9,546 bases of DNA from an uncultured Adlercreutzia sp. (GCF_958431955.1 NZ_CAUASN010000055.1:1-9546); one strand, 5' to 3'; positions 1 to 5,800 are shown, counted from the first letter of the stretch. Made by a program: numbers and translations. The notes: generated by a model from the sequence alone, not told the origin.

Positions 1-5
1 GCGTT

Positions 6-20
6 TCCCGGGGCCCGGGA
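6..20 (-). terminator. Possible terminator after the flavoprotein gene
   Basis: A perfect inverted repeat (7-bp arms, 1-nt centre, TCCCGGG/CCCGGGA) lies 12 bases beyond the stop codon of the minus-strand flavoprotein gene. Folded as RNA it would form a GC stem of about 5 bp with a 5-nt loop. No clear U tract follows, and the window edge cuts off what comes next, so this is only a candidate. Confidence 0.3.
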
Positions 21-32
21 GAGGGTCGGGAA

Positions 33-2027
33 CTACGCGGGAGCCGGGCCGCCCTCGGCCGGGGCACCGCCGTCGCCGGCAGGAGCTCCGTCGCCGCCGG
101 GCGCTCCGCCCTCGGCGCCGCCGCCTTCGCCCTCGCCGCCGCCCATGGGCGGGCCAGCCATGCCGTTCTCGGACTGCTTGATGTCGGCGTTGCCGGCGCC
201 CAGGGTGCAGTAGCGGTTGTAGTCCTCGGTGGCCAAGAACTCGCCCAGGGTGTAGCCGAGGCACAGGCACATGCCGATGGACACGCCGTTCATGATGCCG
301 TTGTAGCCCATGGGGAAGCGGCCGCCGGAGTTGTTGCCGCAGGCGAACAGGCCCTTGATGGGCTCGAAGCCCTGGCCCTGCACCTGCTGGCGGCCGGTGA
401 CGAGCAGGCCCGAGGTGGCCACGAGCGAGCCGCCGCCCACGCGCTTGCCGCAGGGATAGCCGTAGAAGGGGCCCTCCTCGATGGGCCACATGGTCTCGGG
501 GTCGCGGCCGAACTCGGTGTCGGCGCCGGCCTTGCGCGCGGCGTTCCACTTCTCCACGGCGGCGAGCGCGTTTGCCTTCACGCCCTCCTCCATGCCCATG
601 AAGTCGCAGAGCTCCTCCAGGGTGTCGGCGCAGTAGAGGAACTTGCCCGAGGTGTCGTCACCCTCGGCGCCCGAGCCCACGGCCGCCTCCATGGTGGCCT
701 GCACGTTGGCGATGGCCTCGTCGTCCCACTCCTTGGGAGCGAGGTGCCCCGCCAGCTGGTTGAGGAACACTTCCTTCCAGTCGCCGCCCCAGATGAGGTA
801 GGCGCGATCTCCCGGCTCGCGGGCGCCGGCGCAGCCGGACAAAAGCGGGCCGCCGAAGGCCTCGTTGCAGTAGCGCTCGCCGTACTTGTTCAGCCACAGG
901 CACTCGACGCCCTCCATGGGGGACAGCGGGATGAAGGCGTGGCTGCCCATGTCGCCGCCAGTGGCGATCTCCACTTTGGCGCCGATGCGCATGGCCATGG
1001 CGATGCCGCTGCCGTCGCGGCCCGACATGGCGGCGCAGTCGGCGTACTCGCCGAGCTCGTAGTTCTCGCGGCAGATGGCGTTGTACATGGCGGAGTTGGA
1101 GCCGATGTCGCCGCAGGCGAGCACGACCGCGCCGCCGTTGTACTGGTGGTACTCGCCGCTCGTGGAGTCCTTGGCGATGACGCCGGTCACCTCGGTACCG
1201 TCCTCGTTGTGCACGAGGCGCACGGCGGCCTGACCGAACACGAACTCGGCGCCGGCCTCGCGGGCCTTGTCCTGGGAGCGCTTCACGGCATCGGTCATGC
1301 CCACGCTGCCGCCGAACTGGCAGGTGCCCACGTAGGAGGTGAACCCGTTCTTGTTGTAGTTGTAGCCGTCCACCACGGGCCAGTTGAGCGGGATGAGCTC
1401 GTCCTTCTCGGCCTCGGTGTAGCCGTCGATGAACCAGTCGAGCGCCTCGCCGGAGCGGTTGGCGAACTGGGAGAGCAGGGTCGGCTGGGTGCGGCCGGCG
1501 GCGTACATCTGGTACTCGTTCATGAAGTCGACGACCGAGTACTCCGGAATGCCGACGCGGTCGAGCTGCCAGGAGGAGTTCAGGTGCCCGATGTCGTTGC
1601 CGAGGGCGCTGAAGGTGTCCTCGGGCTGCATCTCCACGACGATGACCTTCTTGCCGAGCTCACTCGCGCGCCGCGCCACGGCGGTGCCCGCATGGCCCGC
1701 GCCGCAGACGACGATGTCGGCGTCGCTCACGCTGGCGATTTCGTCGTCGGCGATAACGGGCTCCTCGCCGAGCCAGCCGGCGCCGAGCACCTCGCCCATG
1801 GTCTTGCCCTGGTTGCCGGTGGCCTCCGCGGCTCCGGTTGCGGCCATGGCCCCGCCGCTCTCGCCGCCTGCGGCCTCGCCCTGCGGCTGCGGGCTGCACC
1901 CGGCGATCATGCCGGCGCTCGCGGCGCCCATGGCGAGCACGCCCGCGCCTCCCAGGAAGTGGCGGCGGCTGAGCGCGATACGTCCGCGCAGGGCGCCGGC
2001 GTCGCCGTTCTCGTGATGGTTCGTCAT
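33..2027 (-). CDS. Tat-exported FAD-dependent oxidoreductase (FAD_binding_2 / fumarate reductase flavoprotein-like), predicted lipoprotein
   Basis: 664-residue flavoprotein, probably a reductase acting outside the membrane. Seen: a twin-arginine signal (SRRHFLGG, Arg21-Arg22), a hydrophobic stretch, then lipobox IAGC with Cys44, suggesting a Tat-exported lipoprotein. A flexible Ala/Gly linker (45-75) leads to the FAD dinucleotide site GAGHAG (109-114) with Glu132 for the ribose. YGERYCNE (382-389) recalls the G-x-R-F-x-N-E motif of fumarate reductase-like flavoproteins. The C-terminal FAD region is ACGNNSGGRFPMGYNG (562-577), followed by a Gly/Pro/Ala/Glu tail (624-664). The ATG at 2027 is preferred because AAAGGGG sits 6 nt upstream; the ATG at 2033 touches that site, and the longer reading frame to 2255 lacks a site and reads across the intergenic region. 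No CxxCH haem motif is present, so electrons must come from a partner not in this window. The canonical NE-x-TTRD arginine appears replaced by glycine, so a fumarate reductase label would be unsafe. Substrate unknown. The gene is divergent from the LuxR regulator. Confidence 0.88.
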   Translation of the reverse strand: MTNHHENGDAGALRGRIALSRRHFLGGAGVLAMGAASAGMIAGCSPQPQGEAAGGESGGAMAATGAAEATGNQGKTMGEVLGAGWLGEEPVIADDEIASVSDADIVVCGAGHAGTAVARRASELGKKVIVVEMQPEDTFSALGNDIGHLNSSWQLDRVGIPEYSVVDFMNEYQMYAAGRTQPTLLSQFANRSGEALDWFIDGYTEAEKDELIPLNWPVVDGYNYNKNGFTSYVGTCQFGGSVGMTDAVKRSQDKAREAGAEFVFGQAAVRLVHNEDGTEVTGVIAKDSTSGEYHQYNGGAVVLACGDIGSNSAMYNAICRENYELGEYADCAAMSGRDGSGIAMAMRIGAKVEIATGGDMGSHAFIPLSPMEGVECLWLNKYGERYCNEAFGGPLLSGCAGAREPGDRAYLIWGGDWKEVFLNQLAGHLAPKEWDDEAIANVQATMEAAVGSGAEGDDTSGKFLYCADTLEELCDFMGMEEGVKANALAAVEKWNAARKAGADTEFGRDPETMWPIEEGPFYGYPCGKRVGGGSLVATSGLLVTGRQQVQGQGFEPIKGLFACGNNSGGRFPMGYNGIMNGVSIGMCLCLGYTLGEFLATEDYNRYCTLGAGNADIKQSENGMAGPPMGGGEGEGGGAEGGAPGGDGAPAGDGGAPAEGGPAPA

Positions 2028-2069
2028 CCCCATCCCCTTTCTCGTAGTGTCTCCGTGCGGCCGCCGCAT

Positions 2070-2101
2070 CCGACGGCCCGGTGCCACTATGGGGCCGTCG
2101 G
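2070..2101. promoter_or_regulatory. Perfect 10-bp inverted repeat upstream of the flavoprotein gene
   Basis: CCGACGGCCC (2070-2079) and its exact reverse complement GGGCCGTCGG (2092-2101) are separated by 12 nt, with arm centres 22 bp apart, about two helical turns. It lies 43 to 74 bases upstream of the flavoprotein start. It could be an operator for the adjacent LuxR regulator or, if transcribed, an mRNA leader hairpin. No U tract follows on the minus strand, so a simple terminator is unlikely. Confidence 0.5.
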
Positions 2102-2164
2102 GGGGCCGGCGCCATACCAGCAGGGTGGTGAAATGAGGGAAGCGGGCCTCACCACGAGAAGGTG

Positions 2165-2192
2165 AATTTGCCGTTTTCCCAGGTCGTGTCAG
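2165..2192 (-). promoter_or_regulatory. Weak candidate promoter for the flavoprotein gene
   Basis: On the minus strand CTGACA (complement of 2187-2192, 5 of 6 to the -35 consensus) is followed after 16 nt by CAAATT (complement of 2165-2170, only 3 of 6 to the -10 consensus). The transcript would start near 2157 and would carry the 2070-2101 inverted repeat in its leader. The poor -10 makes this tentative; it may need an activator. Confidence 0.25.
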
Positions 2193-2235
2193 AGCCGGTT
2201 TTGCCCGCGGGCGGAGGCGGCGACCGTCGCCGTCG

Positions 2236-2241
2236 TATAAT
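2236..2241 (+). promoter_or_regulatory. -10 element for the LuxR regulator gene
   Basis: A perfect TATAAT lies 46 bases upstream of the chosen regulator start in otherwise GC-rich DNA. No recognisable -35 hexamer lies 16-18 bp upstream. Instead that spacer holds the inverted repeat at 2218-2232, so the promoter may be activator-dependent or autoregulated. Confidence 0.5.
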
Positions 2242-2287
2242 GGAGTCCTGCTCATGAGGGCCGCGGACGCATCGGGGAGGGATGGCC

Positions 2288-3868
2288 ATGGCTGGAAACA
2301 ACGGGGAGGGCAATCTCCGGACAGACGCGACGGCGAGGCCGGAGGGTGCGCCTGCGGGCGAGGGCTCCGGCCCTTTTCTCTCGGTGCGGCTCGACGGCGC
2401 CCGGGCGCGCCTGCTCATCGGATTCGCCTCCTTCGTGGCATGGGTGAACCTGCTCGTCTGCTTCGAGGGGTTCCTGCGCGATACGGTGGCCTACGGCGGC
2501 GGGGTCGTGCGCGATCCGCTCTTCGTGGCAGCCATGCTCGTGGCCGGCGCCGTCCTCGTCGCCGTGGCCCTGCGCGGTTCGCGCGAGCTCGCCGCGGAGC
2601 AGTCCCCCGCGCAGCGGCGGCGTCTGGCCCGGGGTCTTGCGGGCGCCGGCGCGCTGGGGAGCGCGGCCGGGGGCGTCGGGGTGGCCCTTGCGGCCTCGGC
2701 GGCCTCCAACACGGCCGCCGTGTGGGCGACGGCCACCGTCCTCGGCTGCGCGGCGGGGCTCTTCGTGGCCGCCTACACCCTGGCCTGGGGCTCAGTCATC
2801 GCCGCGTTCGACATGCGCGAGATCCTCGTAGTGCTCTGCGTGGCCCTCTGCCTGCAGTGGGTGCCCTTCGTGGGCGTCGTGCTCATAGGCGCCCTCGGCA
2901 AGGCCGTGCTCGCCGTGGGGCTGCCGGCGCTGTCCTGGTGGTGTCTGCGCGGTTTCGCCGACGAGCTCGCCCGCGCCCGGACGGCGCCCGAGCAGCGCCG
3001 CGGCCGCCCCGCCGATGCGGACGGACGCGCGCCCGGGCGCGATTTCGTGACCGGGCGCATGGCGGCGGCGCTGTTCTGCTTCGCCTTCGTCGTGCAGTTC
3101 GTCTGGACCTGCAACATCGTCATGGGCGGCGAGCCGCTCTCCGAGGGGCTGTTCTGGCTCGTGTACGTCTGCGTGCTCGTCGTCTCCGCACTTGCCATGG
3201 CCACCATCTTGGGGCTCATGGAGCGCTGGCGCTCCTACCGCATGGAGCTGTTCTACCGCACGGCCTTCGCGTTCGGCGTGCTCGGCTCGGTGGCCTTGCC
3301 CCTCGCCTACAACCACCTCTTCTTCTCCTACGCGGTCATCTACGTGGCCTTCGCCCTCATCTCCGCCACCATGTGGATGCTCGCCTGGTCGGTGGCGTTC
3401 ATGCGCAAGGTGGCGCCCCGCCGCATCATCGGCTGCGTGTTCGGCCTTCAGTATCTCGCGCTTCCCTGCGGCTTCGCCGCGGCCAAGCTCATGCAGTGGT
3501 GGGCCGGCGCGGCGGCCTCCTCGGCCCTGCTGCCCTATGTGGGTTTCGCCGCTGTGGCGGTGCTCGTGGCCGCCTACGTGTTCGTGCTGCCCGAGCGAAC
3601 GCTGCTCTTGCTGTCGCCGCGCCTTCTGAAGCTCTCCCACGAGTCGTTGGACGAGCGTTGCCGCGACGTGGCCCGCGCCTTCGGGCTCACCGAGCGGGAG
3701 GGGGAGATCTTCGCGCTGCTCGCCCGCGGCCGCGATGTGGGCTATATCGAGCAGGAGCTGTTCATCTCGCGCAACACGGTGAACACCCACCGCAAGAACC
3801 TCTACCGCAAGCTCGGCATCCACACCCAGCAGGAGCTGCTCTCGCTCATCGAGGACGAGCTTTCCTAG
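2288..3868 (+). CDS. LuxR-family transcriptional regulator with about 12 transmembrane segments
   Basis: 526 residues. A short polar N-terminus (1-40) precedes about twelve hydrophobic helices (roughly 43-63, 79-97, 117-137, 145-170, 178-204, 205-219, 258-278, 287-308, 322-341, 345-370, 381-399 and 413-434), with a charged loop at 221-257 in the middle, like a two-half transporter fold. A LuxR-type helix-turn-helix ends the protein (465-523: FGLTEREGEIFALLARG, then ISRNTVNTHRKNLYRKLGI). This pairs a membrane sensor with a cytoplasmic DNA-binding domain, an architecture common beside flavoprotein reductases in Eggerthellaceae. It probably senses the substrate of the divergent flavoprotein and controls the shared 260-bp region; that role is inferred from position. 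Start: GGGGAGGG (2274-2281) abuts the ATG at 2282 but leaves 7 nt between its GGAGG core and the ATG at 2288, so 2288 is preferred. Confidence 0.88.
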   Translation: MAGNNGEGNLRTDATARPEGAPAGEGSGPFLSVRLDGARARLLIGFASFVAWVNLLVCFEGFLRDTVAYGGGVVRDPLFVAAMLVAGAVLVAVALRGSRELAAEQSPAQRRRLARGLAGAGALGSAAGGVGVALAASAASNTAAVWATATVLGCAAGLFVAAYTLAWGSVIAAFDMREILVVLCVALCLQWVPFVGVVLIGALGKAVLAVGLPALSWWCLRGFADELARARTAPEQRRGRPADADGRAPGRDFVTGRMAAALFCFAFVVQFVWTCNIVMGGEPLSEGLFWLVYVCVLVVSALAMATILGLMERWRSYRMELFYRTAFAFGVLGSVALPLAYNHLFFSYAVIYVAFALISATMWMLAWSVAFMRKVAPRRIIGCVFGLQYLALPCGFAAAKLMQWWAGAAASSALLPYVGFAAVAVLVAAYVFVLPERTLLLLSPRLLKLSHESLDERCRDVARAFGLTEREGEIFALLARGRDVGYIEQELFISRNTVNTHRKNLYRKLGIHTQQELLSLIEDELS

Positions 3869-3921
3869 GATCTGCCAACCGGCGCTGGTCGGGAAGCCGG
3901 CCGCCGCCATCCACGACGTGA

Positions 3922-3947
3922 GAAGGGCTCCCCGCGGGGAGCCCTTC
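3922..3947. terminator. 26-bp perfect palindrome, probable bidirectional terminator
   Basis: A fully self-complementary sequence (arms GAAGGGCTCCCCG / CGGGGAGCCCTTC) lies in the 102-bp gap between the 3' ends of the convergent regulator and hydrolase genes. As RNA it forms a very stable hairpin in either direction. Neither side has a real U tract, so termination may be hairpin-driven or factor-assisted. Confidence 0.75.
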
Positions 3948-3970
3948 GTGTGTGCGATATGCCGTGCCGC

Positions 3971-5152
3971 CTAGTAGCGGGTGTAGATCATGCCGGAGTG
4001 CACGGCGGAGATCTTCACCACATCGCCCGTGCGGGGGGCGTGGATCATCTGGCCGCCGCCGATGTAGATGCCGCAGTGGTGGTCGTTGCAGCAGATGTCG
4101 CCGGGCTGCGGGTTCGACACGCGGGTGTAGCCCATGAAGCTGGCCGCGGTGCCCAGGCGGCTGTGGCGCCCGAGGATGCAGTAGCTCACGAGGCCCGAGC
4201 AGTCGTAGGAGTTCGGACCCACGGCGGCCCACTCGTAGGGCTTGCCGAGCTCGCCGTAGGCGCGGTCGACGATGGTGTTGCCCGAGACCGTCGGCGTCTT
4301 GGAGTTGCCGGAGTCGCCGCTGCTGCTCCCGCCGTCGTCGGAGTCGTCGTCATCGTCACCGTCGTCGGAGCTGCTCGAGCCGCCGGAGTTGCCTCCGCCC
4401 GAGTTGTTGCCGCTGTTGCTCTGGCTCTGCTGGCGGCGCTCCTCCTCCTCGGCCTGGCGACGGGCCTCCTCCTCGGCGGCCTGGGCCGCGGCCAGAGCGG
4501 CAGCCTCGCGGGCGGCCTCCTCCTCGGCGAGCAGCTGGGCGGCCTCCTCGGACAGGGAGTTGTAGGTGGCGGTCATCTCCTCCACCAGGGCCTCGGCCTC
4601 CTCCTTCACGGATTCGGCTTCCTCGGCCTTCTGCTCGGCGACGTCGCGCTGCTCCTCGTAGACGGCCTTCTCGGACTCCACCTCGGCGCGCAGGGTCTTG
4701 GTCTCCTCGACCATGTCGGCGTCGTTCTGGTTCATGTCGTTGAGCAGATCCCAGTTCGAGGCGAAGGCCTGGAACGTGGTGGCGCCCAGCAGCAGGTCCA
4801 GGAAGGTGGACGAGCCGGAGCGGTACATGGAGCGGGCGCGGTTGCCCAGGTGATCCTGGAGCTCGCTGATGCGGGAAGAGGCGGTGTCGATGCGGCCCTG
4901 GGCCTCGTCCATGCGCTCCTGGGCGCTGTCGCGCTCGGTGCAGGCGACGTAGTACGCGTCGGAGGCGCGGTCGAGCTTCTCCTGCATGGCGTTGAGCTTC
5001 TCGAGGGCGGCATTCGCCTCGGCCTGCTTCTCGGCAGCCGTGACGGCGTGGGCCGGAGTCGGGGTCAGCGGGGGCAGACACAGCGAGATGCCGAAGACCG
5101 CGGCGCCGCCGACGAAGGCACGTCTGCTAAAAGGGCGTGTATGCTCACTCAT
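3971..5152 (-). CDS. Tat-exported PcsB-like NlpC/P60 peptidoglycan hydrolase
   Basis: 393 residues, likely a D,L-endopeptidase cutting peptidoglycan stem peptides outside the cell. Seen: a twin-arginine signal (FSRRAFVGG, Arg10-Arg11), a hydrophobic core and an AHA cleavage site near residue 36. A long Glu/Ala/Lys-rich coiled coil follows (about 38-240), interrupted at 103-140 by RARSMYRSGSSTFLDLLLG and following residues, which resembles the central helical motif of PcsB-type coiled-coil domains. Next is a Ser/Gly/Asp linker with an unbroken acidic run (263-273). The NlpC/P60 domain (about 291-393) has DCSGLV with catalytic Cys318, His359 in HHCGIYIG, and His371 in MIHAP as the likely third residue. 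In PcsB-like proteins the coiled coil typically restrains the enzyme until an FtsEX-type partner releases it; no ftsEX is visible here. Start: AGGAGG lies 9 nt upstream of the ATG at 5152, while the upstream in-frame ATG at 5176 precedes that site and has none of its own. Confidence 0.9.
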   Translation of the reverse strand: MSEHTRPFSRRAFVGGAAVFGISLCLPPLTPTPAHAVTAAEKQAEANAALEKLNAMQEKLDRASDAYYVACTERDSAQERMDEAQGRIDTASSRISELQDHLGNRARSMYRSGSSTFLDLLLGATTFQAFASNWDLLNDMNQNDADMVEETKTLRAEVESEKAVYEEQRDVAEQKAEEAESVKEEAEALVEEMTATYNSLSEEAAQLLAEEEAAREAAALAAAQAAEEEARRQAEEEERRQQSQSNSGNNSGGGNSGGSSSSDDGDDDDDSDDGGSSSGDSGNSKTPTVSGNTIVDRAYGELGKPYEWAAVGPNSYDCSGLVSYCILGRHSRLGTAASFMGYTRVSNPQPGDICCNDHHCGIYIGGGQMIHAPRTGDVVKISAVHSGMIYTRY

Positions 5153-5206
5153 ATATAGTGTCCTCCTGGGGAGCATCTGGTGCGTTCAATGCAAACTAGT
5201 TCGTGT

Positions 5207-5215
5207 ATCATAGCA
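5207..5215 (-). promoter_or_regulatory. Extended -10 promoter for the NlpC/P60 gene
   Basis: The minus strand reads TGCTATGAT: TATGAT matches the -10 consensus at 5 of 6 positions and carries the TGn extension. No good -35 is visible at the usual distance, consistent with an extended -10 promoter. The leader would be roughly 45-50 nt and contains AGGAGG before the ATG at 5152. Confidence 0.5.
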
Positions 5216-5234
5216 CGCTCGCCCCGTCTTCACG

Positions 5235-5250
5235 TCCCTTTCAGAAGGGA
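5235..5250. repeat. Stem-loop, 6-bp stem with tetraloop
   Basis: TCCCTT and AAGGGA are exact complements around the 4-nt loop TCAG. It sits upstream of the hydrolase promoter, twelve bases from a second stem-loop. There is no U tract and no upstream gene to terminate. Function unknown. Confidence 0.4.
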
Positions 5251-5261
5251 TTCACAATAGC

Positions 5262-5282
5262 GCGACCCCGAGCGGAGGTCGC
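5262..5282. repeat. GC-rich stem-loop
   Basis: GCGACC (5262-5267) pairs exactly with GGTCGC (5277-5282) around a 9-nt loop that can add CC/GG pairs with one bulged A. Together with 5235-5250 it makes a tandem hairpin pair in an otherwise empty region. Function unknown. Confidence 0.4.
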
Positions 5283-5373
5283 TTGTGGCGCGCCGGCCGT
5301 CCCGTACATATATATAGTATCTGGCGAAGGGGGAGGGGTGCTCCCGGCCGCTTTTTGGGGAGGAATGATGGAG

Positions 5374-5391
5374 ACACGCCCGGGGGCGTGT
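5374..5391. promoter_or_regulatory. 8-bp inverted repeat just upstream of the tRNA promoter
   Basis: ACACGCCC and GGGCGTGT are exact complements separated by 2 nt, ending 6 bp before the -35 box of the tRNA promoter. Position and symmetry suit a site for a dimeric DNA-binding protein. No U tract follows and no gene is upstream on the plus strand, so termination is unlikely. Confidence 0.4.
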
Positions 5392-5397
5392 AAACGG

Positions 5398-5426
5398 TTG
5401 ACACGTTCGTTGCCGTAGCGTATTAT
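5398..5426 (+). promoter_or_regulatory. Strong promoter for the tRNA-Tyr/Thr/Met cluster and perhaps tuf
   Basis: A perfect TTGACA (5398-5403), a 17-bp spacer and TATTAT (5421-5426, 5 of 6) form a near-consensus housekeeping promoter, the best in the window. Transcription would start near 5433, about 73 nt before the first tRNA. Confidence 0.85.
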
Positions 5427-5505
5427 TCCGTTCGCTCGCTTTTCACGGGGAACCGCGAAAGACGAGTGGCAGCTTGAAAAGTACACATGAATTCAGCGCC
5501 GAAAT

Positions 5506-5590
5506 GGGCGTGTGCCCGAGTGGTTAAAGGGGACGGGCTGTAAACCCGTTGGTTATGCCTACCTAGGTTCGAATCCTAGCGCGCCCACCA
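5506..5590 (+). tRNA. tRNA-Tyr (anticodon GTA)
   Basis: 85 nt with encoded CCA. Acceptor GGGCGTG pairs with CGCGCCC (one G-U), discriminator A. The anticodon stem ACGGG/CCCGT encloses loop CTGTAAA with GTA at 5540-5542. It has the long variable arm typical of bacterial tRNA-Tyr and a T-arm loop TTCGAAT. First of three closely spaced tRNAs, 6 nt before tRNA-Thr. Confidence 0.97.
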
Positions 5591-5596
5591 TTTCTC

Positions 5597-5672
5597 GCCT
5601 GTGTAGCTCAGTCGGTAGAGCACTTCGTTGGTAACGAAGAGGTCACCGGTTCAAGTCCGGTCGCAGGCTCCA
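5597..5672 (+). tRNA. tRNA-Thr (anticodon GGT)
   Basis: 76 nt with encoded CCA. Acceptor GCCTGTG pairs with CGCAGGC (one G-U), discriminator T. The anticodon stem CTTCG/CGAAG encloses loop TTGGTAA with GGT at 5630-5632. T-arm loop TTCAAGT. It lies 3 nt before tRNA-Met, so the cluster is probably one processed transcript. Confidence 0.97.
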
Positions 5673-5675
5673 CTT

Positions 5676-5752
5676 GGCGGTGTAGCTCAGTTGGTCAGAG
5701 CACACGGTTCATACCCGTGGCGTCACTGGTTCAAATCCAGTCACCGCTACCA
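5676..5752 (+). tRNA. tRNA-Met (anticodon CAT), elongator type
   Basis: 77 nt with encoded CCA. Acceptor GGCGGTG pairs with CACCGCT, with a G1-U72 wobble. The anticodon stem CACGG/CCGTG encloses loop TTCATAC with CAT at 5710-5712. It lacks the three G-C anticodon-stem pairs (GGG/CCC) and the 1-72 mismatch of initiator tRNA, so it is most likely elongator Met. A CAT tRNA-Ile modified with lysidine is the main alternative. Confidence 0.9.
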
Positions 5753-5763
5753 TTGTATTATTT

Positions 5764-5800
5764 CGCGTCCGCTTTGTCGGACGCGTCGTTATTTTGTTTT
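5764..5800 (+). terminator. Terminator-like hairpin between tRNA-Met and tuf
   Basis: CGCGTCCG (5764-5771) pairs perfectly with CGGACGCG (5778-5785) around a 6-nt loop, followed by the T-rich but interrupted tract TCGTTATTTTGTTTT. It has the form of an intrinsic terminator of moderate strength. No convincing promoter lies between it and tuf, so readthrough or 3'-end processing of the tRNA precursor may set tuf expression. A second small stem (TTTTCG/CGAAAA, 5797-5813) follows before the ribosome site. Confidence 0.6.

Larger units (their letters stand above)
5153..5505. other. Non-coding region between the hydrolase gene and the tRNA cluster
   Basis: About 350 bp with no convincing gene. It holds the hydrolase promoter (5207-5215), two adjacent stem-loops (5235-5250 and 5262-5282), an AT-rich island around 5307-5320, an 8-bp inverted repeat (5374-5391) and the tRNA promoter (5398-5426). 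Short open frames here lack good ribosome sites and overlap the promoter or hairpins. An RNA gene cannot be excluded by eye. Confidence 0.6.

Noticed and set aside
744..2165. Long plus-strand open frame opposite the flavoprotein gene
   Set aside because: It is a GC-rich antisense shadow: Ala/Gly/Val/His-rich, with no recognisable domain, while the opposite strand encodes a clear flavoprotein.
2028..2255. Longer N-terminus for the flavoprotein, starting at 2255
   Set aside because: It would put 76 residues before the twin-arginine signal, spoil the signal peptide, read through both inverted repeats and overlap the regulator's promoter. A good ribosome site serves the ATG at 2027.
2254..3921. 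Long plus-strand frame overlapping the regulator gene
   Set aside because: It is Arg/Gly/Ala-rich without membrane segments or motifs; the overlapping frame gives a coherent membrane protein with a LuxR domain.
3950..5158. Plus-strand open frame across the NlpC/P60 gene
   Set aside because: Gly/Leu/Val-rich antisense shadow; the minus frame has a signal peptide and catalytic motifs.
5150..5318. Repeated CATATATAGT at 5150-5159 and 5309-5318
   Set aside because: Two AT-rich decamers in a promoter region are weak evidence of a repeat; the first overlaps the hydrolase start codon and the second has no promoter context.
5160..5330. c-di-AMP (ydaO-type) riboswitch upstream of the NlpC/P60 gene
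   Set aside because: Such riboswitches often precede cell-wall hydrolase genes in actinobacteria, and short stretches such as GTGAATCCC look similar. The full set of conserved blocks is not present, and the likely transcription start leaves only a short leader.
5203..5418. Small plus-strand open frame before the tRNA cluster, or its short 3' part from 5365
   Set aside because: It overlaps the tRNA promoter, has no recognisable motif, and GGGGAGG is too close to the ATGs at 5365 and 5368.
5241..5486. Small minus-strand open frame in the same region
   Set aside because: No ribosome site, no recognisable sequence, and it crosses the promoter and hairpins.
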